56,961 nt of DNA, from assembly GCA_017433615.1 (NCBI GenBank), contig JAFRGW010000161.1:1-56961 (forward strand). Reading direction: 5' to 3'. Below the pieces are notes generated by a model. It was not told the origin of the DNA. It made no database searches and saw nothing but the letters and a program-made list of their open reading frames with translations. Position 1 is the first letter of the stretch. Each line of letters opens with the position of its first letter. Source of the stretch: Eubacterium sp. Its GTDB lineage: Bacteria > Bacillota > Clostridia > Lachnospirales > Lachnospiraceae. The position numbers were made by a program, and so were the translations under genes. Positions 41,654-49,782 of this stretch are shown one piece after another.

Positions 41654-43531
41654 ATGAAGACAATTTTGAGAAGATTTTTAATGCTTGCAGGAATTCTTCT
41701 CGCGGTCGGCGTAATCCATTCACGGCCCGCTTATGCCGTGACATACAGCGCCTGGTCCGCGTGGAGCACAACGAAACCGACAGTCTACGATCAGCTGGAA
41801 ACCAGACAGGTTCCCAAAACCTATCACATGCGCTCCTATCTGACGCAGGATGCGACAACCACCGCACGCTGCTGGCGCAGTTTTCACATTGCTGTCAGTG
41901 ATTACAGCAAATACAACGTACGCGCTTCGTATGGAGAGTTCACCCATACAGTGGATCTGACAGCCGCGCAGTTCTCTGCCTGCAGCAGCCATGCAGAAGG
42001 CTCCTATTACAATGGTTCCACCGGCGGTGCCGGCTACAACAAAGGAAAAGGAACGGCATATGCTTTCAAGGGACTTCTCTATTTTATCCGTTCCATCGAT
42101 TACGAGACGCAGTACCGTTACCGCCGCATCATCATAACGCCTACCGATCCGGTAACGCCTGTACCAACGCCGGTTGATCCCACTCCTGAGGATCCCACAA
42201 CAGATACACCCGATACCACGGTACCCCGCAATGACACCCCTTCAACAAGCGTGCAGACTCCGGAAATCATCCGGGCCGTCCCCGGCAAAAAGGGCGTTTC
42301 TCTTAAGTGGAAAAAGGTCAGCGGCGCTTCCGGCTATTATATTTACCGGAACGGGAAAAAGATTGCCACCGTCAAGGGCAGCGGAAAATGCAGATATCTG
42401 GACAAAAAAGCCACCAAAAACGGCAAAGTCTACAAATACTACATCCGTGTTTACAAAAAGTCTGGCGGCAAGAAGATTGCGGGTGCAAAAAGTAAAGTCG
42501 TCATTGTCATCTATCTTCGCCAGAAACTCTCTCCGAAGATCCCGAAAAGAACCTCTGAGAGCTTTACTGTCAGATGGACGCCAAACAAAAAAGGAACCGG
42601 CTATGAGATCTGGTACGGAACCGACAAAAACTTTAAAGACTGCAAGAAACTCATCGTAAAAGGCGGCAGGAAATCTTCCAGAAAAATCACCGGTCTCCGG
42701 CCGGGAACCGTCTATTACATCCGGATCCGTATTATTTATATCTATCACGGTGAATATTATTATTCCTCCTTCTGCGGAACAAAGCGCGTAAAAACAAAGC
42801 CGCCTGTTTATATCTATAAGGGACTTGTCACAAATGCAGAAGACGGACAGCCGCTTAAGAATTGTGAACTCATCTTCCGCCGGGGCAAGAACTGCAGATC
42901 CGGAAAAGCTTACAAGCGCTGTTCCAGCAATTCCCGGGGCTGTTACGAAGTCCGGCTGATAAAGGGCTATTACACCATTGAAGTCCGCAAGAAAAACTAT
43001 ATCACGATCTACATCATCATCTATATAGATGCCGACAGCGGCGGATACGAGTCCAATCCTGTCAGCATCAGCAAACCGCTCAGTGCAGGAAAAGTCCGGT
43101 TTGTCCTGACATGGGGGGCAAATCCGGCAGATCTGGATTCTCACCTGACCGGAGCAGCCGGAAACGGCAGCAGATATCATGTGTATTTTGGTCAGAAGAC
43201 AGGTTACTATAAAGGAAAACTCTCGGCAGACCTGGATGTGGATGATACAACCAGCTACGGACCGGAGACGGTAACACTGGATCTGAAGAAGCATAAAAAA
43301 GGCACTTACCACTACTATGTCCACGACTACACGAACCGCAGCCTTTCTTCTTCCAGAGCACTCGCGAAATCCGGCGCCCGTGTCACCGTCTACAAGGGCA
43401 GCAAAGTAATCGCGACCTACCGGGTACCGAACAAGCCGGGTACCCTGTGGCATGTCTTCTCCATCAAAAACGGGAAGCTGGTGAAAAAGAATAAGATGCG
43501 CTATATGCAGGAAACGACAGCTGTCAAGTAA
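41654..43531 (+). CDS. Large secreted protein with FnIII, carboxypeptidase-regulatory-like and YfaP-type domains
   Basis: 625 residues from the ATG at 41654 with GGGGGAAA upstream. Signal peptide at residues 1-29 ending AYA. An aromatic-rich N-terminal domain (30-150), a Pro/Thr linker with TPVP/TPED repeats (about 158-200), two FnIII-like modules (205-290, ISLKWKKVSGASGYYIYRNGKKI-type; 292-385, TGLRPGTVYYIRIR), a carboxypeptidase-regulatory-like beta module (390-465, LVTNAEDGQPL ... GCYEVRLIKGYYTIEV) and a C-terminal domain with RFVLTWGANPADLDSHL, the signature of DUF2135/YfaP. Very Lys- and Tyr-rich. No LPxTG or transmembrane anchor, so released or held by charge. Function unknown; surface or matrix protein by layout. 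It lies 184 bases after the response regulator. Confidence 0.87.
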   Translation: MKTILRRFLMLAGILLAVGVIHSRPAYAVTYSAWSAWSTTKPTVYDQLETRQVPKTYHMRSYLTQDATTTARCWRSFHIAVSDYSKYNVRASYGEFTHTVDLTAAQFSACSSHAEGSYYNGSTGGAGYNKGKGTAYAFKGLLYFIRSIDYETQYRYRRIIITPTDPVTPVPTPVDPTPEDPTTDTPDTTVPRNDTPSTSVQTPEIIRAVPGKKGVSLKWKKVSGASGYYIYRNGKKIATVKGSGKCRYLDKKATKNGKVYKYYIRVYKKSGGKKIAGAKSKVVIVIYLRQKLSPKIPKRTSESFTVRWTPNKKGTGYEIWYGTDKNFKDCKKLIVKGGRKSSRKITGLRPGTVYYIRIRIIYIYHGEYYYSSFCGTKRVKTKPPVYIYKGLVTNAEDGQPLKNCELIFRRGKNCRSGKAYKRCSSNSRGCYEVRLIKGYYTIEVRKKNYITIYIIIYIDADSGGYESNPVSISKPLSAGKVRFVLTWGANPADLDSHLTGAAGNGSRYHVYFGQKTGYYKGKLSADLDVDDTTSYGPETVTLDLKKHKKGTYHYYVHDYTNRSLSSSRALAKSGARVTVYKGSKVIATYRVPNKPGTLWHVFSIKNGKLVKKNKMRYMQETTAVK

Positions 43532-43549
43532 ACTGTCTCTGTATCATAG

Positions 43550-43632
43550 TTGAGTCAAAAGCGAGTCATCGGGGACGTTTCTTTCTGACTCATTAAAAAT
43601 GAGATAAAGGAGAAACGTCCCCTTTGACTCAC
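43550..43632. repeat. REP-like palindromic element, copy B (two head-to-head units)
   Basis: Two oppositely oriented units share GGGGACGTTTCT (43571-43582) and its complement AGAAACGTCCCC (43610-43621), with GAGTCA-type ends. The right unit, read in reverse, is identical to copy A at 8334-8384 over the shared GAGTCAAA-plus-core stretch. It lies between the convergent secreted-protein and ABC genes and may act as terminator. Confidence 0.7.
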
Positions 43633-43645
43633 TGTACAATTCATG

Positions 43646-45310
43646 TCAATTTGTACCGGCCGGCCGGCGCAGGAAAAACGCTGCATCTGTCAGCGATCTG
43701 ATATAAGGCTGCTCCGGTTGGTCCAGGACTTCTTCCGTTCTGCCGCAGGCCAGAAGATGTCCCCCCTGCATCACCATTACTCTGTCAGAAATCCTGCGGA
43801 TCACGGCAAGATCATGCGTTATAAATAAAATCGTCAGACCGTATTTTTCTTTCATTTGCAGCAACAGCTCGAGAATCTGGTTTTGCACAGAGACATCCAG
43901 TGCAGATACTATTTCATCCGCAATCAGGAATTCCGGCCTGACCAGGAGTGCTCTTGCAATTGCAATCCGCTGCAGCTGTCCGCCTGAAAACTCAGTCGGG
44001 TATTTTTCCAGACTTGCTTCCGACAGTCCGCAATCTCTGCACATTTGGAGGATAGTCTTTTCCCGCTCTTCCTTTGTTTTTCCGATTTTCCAAAGACGCA
44101 GCGGTTCCAGCAGGATATTTCTGACTTTCATCCGGGGATCAAGGCTGTCAAAAGGATTCTGGAAGATCATCTGAACAGAACGGCGGAACGGTCTGTATGC
44201 ATGACTGTCCAGCCCGGAAATAATTGTATCCCGGAAAAAAACATTCCCGGATGTCGGAGGAATCAGGCCCGTAATTACTTTTGCCAGTGTTGATTTTCCA
44301 CAGCCAGACTCCCCCAGCAGTCCGATGATCTCTCCTTTGTGTACAGAAAAAGAGATCTTTTCTGCTGCTGTGAATGTACTTTTTCGAAAGCCCCCTGCCA
44401 TTTTCGGGAATGTTTTCGTGACATTCTCCACGCGCAACAATTCTTCCTGTCCTGATTTATCTGCCGAATTAAAATCCTTTTGCCTGCCTGCAGATGAATA
44501 GAGTTTCTCTGTTTCCCGGATCAGCTGCGCCGTATAGCCCGATTCCGTGCGAAAAAATACATCTTCCAGTTTCCCCTGTCCGGTGATTTCACCGTCTTTG
44601 AGTATCGCAGCATGTGTGCAGAGATGCTGCACAATTCCCAGGTTATGGCTGATATACAGTAATGTCAGGTGCTCTGTTCTGCAGATTTCATCGATAAATG
44701 AAATTATTTTTCGCTGGTTTACTGTGTCCAGCGACGTTGTCGGTTCATCTGCAATCAGAATCCCTGCATTTGATTCCAGCGCCATGGCAATTGCGATTCG
44801 CTGTTTCATGCCGCCGGAAAGCTGATGCGGATATTTCCGCAGAACCTCCTCACCGCCTGCAATTCCAAACCGTTCCATACGTTCGAGAAGATGTGCCCTG
44901 ATTGTTGATTCTTCCATCTCCGGATGATGCAGCCGCACTGTCGGAATCCACTGCTTTTCGATTCTTTCAAATGGATTCAGGGCGTTAATAGAATCCTGCA
45001 AAATAACAGCTGCATGATTCGCACAATACGCGTGCCGTTTCTTATAAGGAATCTGCAGCAGTTCCTCCATACTGCCATCCCTGCTTCTGTAAAGGATTTT
45101 GCCGCTCACCTCTGTACTCTTTTCCGGCAGCAGTGAGAGCAGGGAATACATCGTCATACTTTTTCCTGCCCCTGATTCACCGGCGATTCCCCACCGTTCG
45201 CCCGCATGGATTGACAGACTCAGATTCTTCAGAACCTGAATCCTGGAAGATCCTTTTCTGATCCACAGATTGAATTCACAGAGCTGTACAACCGGATTCT
45301 GATCAGTCAT
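43646..45310 (-). CDS. Fused two-domain ABC ATPase, oligopeptide/nickel (Dpp/Nik) type
   Basis: 554 residues containing two complete nucleotide-binding domains, equal to DppD plus DppF or NikD plus NikE in one chain. First domain: Walker A GESGAGKS, signature LSGGMKQR, Walker B LIADEPTTSLD. A linker near 265-300 leads to the second: GESGCGKST, FSGGQLQR and LIADEIVSALD. Each half should energise one side of the permease pair encoded upstream. Its start overlaps the upstream permease gene by eight bases. Last gene of the cobalamin-riboswitch operon. Confidence 0.95.
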   Translation of the reverse strand: MTDQNPVVQLCEFNLWIRKGSSRIQVLKNLSLSIHAGERWGIAGESGAGKSMTMYSLLSLLPEKSTEVSGKILYRSRDGSMEELLQIPYKKRHAYCANHAAVILQDSINALNPFERIEKQWIPTVRLHHPEMEESTIRAHLLERMERFGIAGGEEVLRKYPHQLSGGMKQRIAIAMALESNAGILIADEPTTSLDTVNQRKIISFIDEICRTEHLTLLYISHNLGIVQHLCTHAAILKDGEITGQGKLEDVFFRTESGYTAQLIRETEKLYSSAGRQKDFNSADKSGQEELLRVENVTKTFPKMAGGFRKSTFTAAEKISFSVHKGEIIGLLGESGCGKSTLAKVITGLIPPTSGNVFFRDTIISGLDSHAYRPFRRSVQMIFQNPFDSLDPRMKVRNILLEPLRLWKIGKTKEEREKTILQMCRDCGLSEASLEKYPTEFSGGQLQRIAIARALLVRPEFLIADEIVSALDVSVQNQILELLLQMKEKYGLTILFITHDLAVIRRISDRVMVMQGGHLLACGRTEEVLDQPEQPYIRSLTDAAFFLRRPAGTN

Positions 45311-46100
45311 AGATTGTCTTCACCTCCCCGCTGCCGCTTGTATCATCAAAAATCAGATGGAAGAAAACAATGAGTATCGCAACTGCAAGTGCCGGAAAAA
45401 TCACAAGACGTGGATATGTCGTCAGATAAGCGCGGTACTGGTATAGCAATGTTCCCCAGTCCGGATTGGTGACATCTGTCCCCAGGCCGATAAATGCCAG
45501 CCCCGAATACTGCACGATCACGTTCCCGGCGCGGTTTCCGAGAAACACAAAAAGCTGCCGGTAAATATTCGGCAGAACATGGAATATAATAATCTTCCCG
45601 TTGTCCAGTCCGATCACGGTCTCCGCATCAATAAACTCCTGTTTCTTCAGTGCACTTGCGAGATCATATGCCTGATTGACATATTCTCCCATGTTTCCGA
45701 TACCAAAAAGGACGCCTGCCATAACCGGACTGAATCCGAACAGTGCAGAAAATACCATAGCCATGATAAACGTCGGTATCACAAGCGTGAAGTCTGCCAG
45801 AAACTGGATCAGATTCCTGACCAGTCCGCCCCGGAATGCAGCAGCCATCCCCAGAAAGGTACCGGTAAAAAAAGAAATTGCCGTCGCCAGAAAAACAACA
45901 AACAATGTGCGAAGGCCGCCTTCAACAAGCAGCGAGTATACATCTCTGCCCAGATTGTCTGTTCCCAGCCAGTGTTCTCCGGAACAGCCTGCAAAGGTAT
46001 TCAGGACATCCGTACGAAGAATATTCTGCCGCGGAGCAATGAGCAGAAATATAATAAATATTGCAAAGATAGCGAGAACTGCTTTTTTCTGTTTTGTCAT
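45303..46100 (-). CDS. ABC transporter permease, DppC/NikC type
   Basis: 265 residues: an N-terminal membrane segment, the GTDNLGRDVYSLLVEGGLRTL segment typical of the DppC/NikC/OppC branch, and four or five more segments with the EAA loop (SALKKQEFIDAETVIGLDNGKIIIFHVLPN). It overlaps the DppB-like gene by four bases and the ATPase gene by eight, so translation is coupled. Confidence 0.95.
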   Translation of the reverse strand: MTKQKKAVLAIFAIFIIFLLIAPRQNILRTDVLNTFAGCSGEHWLGTDNLGRDVYSLLVEGGLRTLFVVFLATAISFFTGTFLGMAAAFRGGLVRNLIQFLADFTLVIPTFIMAMVFSALFGFSPVMAGVLFGIGNMGEYVNQAYDLASALKKQEFIDAETVIGLDNGKIIIFHVLPNIYRQLFVFLGNRAGNVIVQYSGLAFIGLGTDVTNPDWGTLLYQYRAYLTTYPRLVIFPALAVAILIVFFHLIFDDTSGSGEVKTIYD

Positions 46101-47023
46101 TCCGGCCGCCTCCTTACATCGAGCAGCTGCAGAACCAGATTCAGAATCAGATGTACAAAAAACATCCAGATGATCACAACCAGAATGTATGTCTGCAGGA
46201 CATTATAGTCGGCATTCTGCATACTGCTGACCAGAAAGAAGCTGATGCCCGGAATACTGAATGCGAATTCCAGAACGGTACTGCCGCCGAACACCGTCGC
46301 AAAGTTTGCAATCACCGTGGCAATCAGCCTGCAGAGTACTGATCTGGATGCATGCCGGAGCAGAACATGCTCTCTGGAAAATCCACGCGATACAGAAAAC
46401 CGCACGTAGCTTTTGGTCATCTCTTCCCGGAAGGATTTTTTCACCACCCGTGCAAGCGGTCCTGTGCTGTAAAATGCAGTAATCAGAATTGCGGTGATGA
46501 GTGCATATGCACCGTGACCAGTAAAAAATTTCACCAGCTTCAGTTTGACCCCGAAAAAATAAATAATGACGATAGAAATGATAAATGATGGAACTGACTG
46601 CGTCAGAATCGCAATTGCTGCCGTGATTCTGTCACAGATTCCACGGTTATGGAGTGCTGCGCGGTATCCGAGAAAAAAAGAAACCACAGAGGATACCAGG
46701 ATGCCGGTCAGACCGATTGCAATCGAATACGGCAGTTTCTGCGCAAACTGTTCCCGGATATCAAGATGGGATTTCAGAGAATAACCCCAGTCTCCCTTCA
46801 GAAAATTCAGGATCCAGTCGAAATACTGTATGATCAGCGGCTTGTCAAGTCCCATTTTTTTTGTGACATACGCAATGTTTTCCTCTGTATGCGGCAGGTC
46901 AAAGGTACTGAGCCACTGATTCACCGGGCTGACCGGCATAAGCCGGACCAGCCCGAAAATCAGGATGGATGCCGCGAGGAAAATTGCGGTCCACTTTAAT
47001 AAAAAAGCTGCTGTTTTATTCAT
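46097..47023 (-). CDS. ABC transporter permease, DppB/NikB type
   Basis: 308 residues with six hydrophobic segments. Branch features: the N-terminal LIFGLVRLMPVSP, MGLDKPLIIQYFDWILNFLKGDWGYSL, and the EAA loop VRFSVSRGFSREHVLLRHASR. Forms the channel with the DppC-type subunit. It starts 12 bases after the binding-protein stop. Confidence 0.95.
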   Translation of the reverse strand: MNKTAAFLLKWTAIFLAASILIFGLVRLMPVSPVNQWLSTFDLPHTEENIAYVTKKMGLDKPLIIQYFDWILNFLKGDWGYSLKSHLDIREQFAQKLPYSIAIGLTGILVSSVVSFFLGYRAALHNRGICDRITAAIAILTQSVPSFIISIVIIYFFGVKLKLVKFFTGHGAYALITAILITAFYSTGPLARVVKKSFREEMTKSYVRFSVSRGFSREHVLLRHASRSVLCRLIATVIANFATVFGGSTVLEFAFSIPGISFFLVSSMQNADYNVLQTYILVVIIWMFFVHLILNLVLQLLDVRRRPE

Positions 47024-47034
47024 ATTACACAGGT

Positions 47035-48681
47035 TCAGTTCAATCCAAGCTGATCATTCACAACGTAGTAATCACCACAGTATGGCTCATACTCAGCAAG
47101 TCGGTCCGATACGGCAATATGCCATTCCGGATCAATCAGATAGATTACCGGAAGTTCTTCTGCGACAATTTCCTGAATCTCCTTCGCAAGTGTATTTCTC
47201 TCTTCACCCGCCTCAAGTGTACCCATCTGATCCAGTTTACTGTCGACCTCTGTATTACTGTAGCCGTTGTTGTTCTTGCCTTCTCCTGTACGGAAGAACT
47301 GGTTCAGTGCATAGGCCGGTTCACCTGTCGGTGCTGTGTGCTGTGCATAGAAAGCAATGTCAAATTCACCTGAAGCAAGGACATCATCGATTCCATCAAC
47401 GATCTCTGTCGTCACTTCAATTCCTGCTGCGTCCAGTTCGTCTGCAGCAAGCTGCATCAGAATAGTCAGATCCGGTCTGGAAGCATATGTGATCAGTTTC
47501 AGGCTCAGCTTCTCGCCGTCTTTGTCTACATAGCCGTCGCCGTCAGAATCGGTATAACCGGCTTCTTCCAGTGCTGCTGTTGCATCCTCTGTGTCTGTCT
47601 TCTCTTCTACTTCCCCTGCAAAGTCATAATACTGTGCAAAGAAACCATTTGCCACACGGCCGCCCTTCAGTGCAGTAATCATATCTTCGCGGTTCAGGAT
47701 TTCATTGACAGCACGTCTGACATTGAGATCTGCCAGAGAATCCTTTTGCATATTAACAATTGCAAAGTACTGATAACCTGCATCCATATTTTTGACTGTA
47801 AAACCTTCCCCCTCCAGCGTTTCTGCTGTTTCGGGGGTAACGGTAAATGCCATGTCAATTTCGCCCGCTTCGAAAGCAGTCTGCATGGTTGCGCCATCTG
47901 CAAAGGACATCAGAGTTACGTCCGGACGACTGCCGGCATTTTCATCATAGTAGGGATTCGGCGTCAGTTCCATTGATACGCCCGGATCCAGATTTTTGAG
48001 CATATACGGGCCTGTAAATACATAACTGCCGTCTTCTGCCGTTTTATATACAACATTGGTCCACTCACAGAGTACGGACTGCATAACGGACGTCTCACGT
48101 TCTGTCGCAAGCTTTACTGTTGTATCACCCTCTGCTGTTGCTGTAATAACACCTGCAGATGCGGTTGCCATCTCATTATTTGCCATAATGTCATTGATAC
48201 AGTCAGCTACCGCCTGCGCATCCACATCCGATCCGTCTGAAAACTTCATTCCTTCTTTCAGGGTCAGGGTCCAGTTCAGTTCATCATCACGCACGACAGA
48301 TTCTGCCAGATGCGAAACAAGATTTCCCTCCGCGTCCTGTCTGAAAAGTGTTTCGGAAATACCATCTGCTGTCAAAGACCAGGGATCCCCGCTGTTTGTC
48401 GGGTCAATCGAATCAACGACATAAGTCACGCCAATGATCATTGCGTCACCGGCTGCCGCTTCACTTTCTGCCTGATCTGCTTCTTCGGTCTCTGCAGTAT
48501 CTGTCGATCCCTCTGATGCATCCCCGCTGCTCTCTGCTGCAGTTTCTGCGGCAGAAGATGCGGCAGCAGAACTGGATGCCGTACCTGCAGAAGATGCTGT
48601 ATCCGATGCAGTCGATCCGCATCCGGCGACTGACATCACCAAAATGCCTGCCATCAGAAGTGCTGTGATTCGTCTTTTCAT
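47035..48681 (-). CDS. Lipoprotein substrate-binding protein, SBP family 5 (Dpp/Nik)
   Basis: 548 residues from the ATG at 48681 with AAAGGAG about six bases upstream. Lipoprotein signal with lipobox SVAGC (Cys21), then a roughly 55-residue Ser/Ala/Glu linker, then the family 5 fold: VDSIDPTNSGDPW, LAESVVRDDELNWTLTLKEGMKFSDG and DLNVRRAVNEILNREDM. The family binds peptides, nickel-chelates, haem and other ligands. Because a cobalamin riboswitch stands upstream, the ligand may be cobalt (free or chelated) or a corrinoid precursor; I see no His-rich metal site that would decide it. Confidence 0.94.
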   Translation of the reverse strand: MKRRITALLMAGILVMSVAGCGSTASDTASSAGTASSSAAASSAAETAAESSGDASEGSTDTAETEEADQAESEAAAGDAMIIGVTYVVDSIDPTNSGDPWSLTADGISETLFRQDAEGNLVSHLAESVVRDDELNWTLTLKEGMKFSDGSDVDAQAVADCINDIMANNEMATASAGVITATAEGDTTVKLATERETSVMQSVLCEWTNVVYKTAEDGSYVFTGPYMLKNLDPGVSMELTPNPYYDENAGSRPDVTLMSFADGATMQTAFEAGEIDMAFTVTPETAETLEGEGFTVKNMDAGYQYFAIVNMQKDSLADLNVRRAVNEILNREDMITALKGGRVANGFFAQYYDFAGEVEEKTDTEDATAALEEAGYTDSDGDGYVDKDGEKLSLKLITYASRPDLTILMQLAADELDAAGIEVTTEIVDGIDDVLASGEFDIAFYAQHTAPTGEPAYALNQFFRTGEGKNNNGYSNTEVDSKLDQMGTLEAGEERNTLAKEIQEIVAEELPVIYLIDPEWHIAVSDRLAEYEPYCGDYYVVNDQLGLN

Positions 48682-48781
48682 GTTTTTCTCCTTTTCTAGT
48701 GCAAACATTGTACCTCATCCGACTGACTGCGCTGCAAATTCAGCATCTTAATCACCCTCTGTGCAAACTGCGGCTATACTG

Positions 48782-48822
48782 AAAAAACGTCTCCATGTGC
48801 CTTATTACATGGAAACGTTTTT
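48782..48822 (-). terminator. Expression-platform terminator of the cobalamin riboswitch
   Basis: Read on the minus strand: AAAACGTTTCCATGT, seven-base loop, ACATGGAGACGTTTT with three mismatched or wobble positions at most, then a T-run. A second perfect hairpin (CTGCTTTTCT/AGAAAAGCAG, 48847-48871) lies between it and the aptamer and may belong to the switch. Confidence 0.8.
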
Positions 48823-48922
48823 CTATAAACAGAAGCATTACACATACTGCTTTTCTGTTCGAGAAAAGCAGCAACTGCAGGTATTTGTTATAACTGTTAT
48901 CATCCGTAACCATTCATAACAA

Positions 48923-49082
48923 ATTGTGAGCAGGTCTCCTGACTTATGGCACACATTCTGTAATCCTTCCCAATCCTGTGGATCAGTGGTTTTATCACAG
49001 AACCTCCAAATACAGTTGCGGGACAGCACAGGACTCTCACCTGTTTCCCTATTATCAGATGCATATCATCTGCACTCACAAT
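48923..49082 (-). promoter_or_regulatory. Cobalamin (B12) riboswitch
   Basis: About 160 bases on the minus strand. The B12-box core is clear: AATAGGGAAACAGGTG, GTCCTGTGCTGTCCCGC and AACTGTA (the GCCACTGT-like core), followed later by AAGTCAGGAGACCTGC. An eight-base P1 stem (ATTGTGAG/CTCACAAT) closes it. It is followed by a terminator and then the substrate-binding-protein gene, so adenosylcobalamin should shut off the ABC operon. Confidence 0.93.
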
Positions 49083-49095
49083 CAATCGTTAGAAG

Positions 49096-49124
49096 AAGAT
49101 AACACAGTTTCTGGAACTTTTCAA
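49096..49124 (-). promoter_or_regulatory. Promoter of the riboswitch-ABC operon
   Basis: Minus-strand -35 TTGAAA (49119-49124), 17-base spacer, -10 TATCTT (49096-49101), just upstream of the aptamer. Confidence 0.6.
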
Positions 49125-49175
49125 TACCCAAAGTTTGCTGTCTTATATAATTCAAGCGATGGTTGTACGGCTTTT

Positions 49176-49697
49176 TCAGATCTGTATTTTCGTCCCGCTG
49201 GTTCCTTTCTTCGCCCGCAGCCGCGCGAAGAAATTCTTCATCATCCGGCTGCATTCCTCTCCCAGCACGCCTTCCAGCGTTACAACCTTATGATTAAATC
49301 CATCCGCCTGCAGCAGATTCATAACGGAACCGGCACAGCCCGCCTTCGGGTTCATTGCGCCGATCACGACCGCATCGATTCTTGCCTGTACGAGGGCGCC
49401 GGCACACATCTGACAGGGTTCCAGCGTCACATACATTGTACAGCCTTCCAGACGCCAGTCTCCCAGCTTTCCGGAAGCCTTCCGGATGGCATTCAGTTCT
49501 GCATGCGACAGTGTGTTCTGGTCCGTATTGCGTCGGTTATAACCGCGTGCGATAATCTTTCCGCCTTTGACGATTACGCAGCCGATCGGAACTTCCTCCA
49601 GTGCCTCAGCCTTACGGGCCTGACGAATTGCCTCCCGCATGAATCGCTCGTGAACAGCCGTTTCTGTTTCCTGTAATACTTTTAACCGGTTTTCCAT
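49176..49697 (-). CDS. tadA: tRNA adenosine(34) deaminase
   Basis: Makes inosine at the wobble position of tRNA-Arg(ACG). 173 residues: zinc-dependent deaminase with LSHAELNAI (His ligand and catalytic Glu) and TLEPCQMCAGALVQARI (two Cys ligands), then the TadA-type tail GCAGSVMNLLQADGFNHKV and CSRMMKNFFARLR. The ribosome binding site before the ATG at 49697 is weak; a Met 19 codons on is an alternative and would match the usual N-terminus (MREAIRQARKA). Other cytidine deaminase-fold proteins share the motifs, but the tail fits TadA. Confidence 0.94.
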   Translation of the reverse strand: MENRLKVLQETETAVHERFMREAIRQARKAEALEEVPIGCVIVKGGKIIARGYNRRNTDQNTLSHAELNAIRKASGKLGDWRLEGCTMYVTLEPCQMCAGALVQARIDAVVIGAMNPKAGCAGSVMNLLQADGFNHKVVTLEGVLGEECSRMMKNFFARLRAKKGTSGTKIQI

Positions 49698-49782
49698 ATC
49701 GTATACCGTATCGCTTTCGTTTCAAAAACGCCGCCTGGCGCTCCACGTACCTTAAAATAATGTGGGGACTGATTCACTGACC

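Noticed and set aside
42242-43453. 403-codon frame opposite the secreted protein
   Set aside because: Mirror of a repetitive Lys/Tyr-rich coding strand; the plus-strand gene has signal peptide, ribosome binding site and domains.
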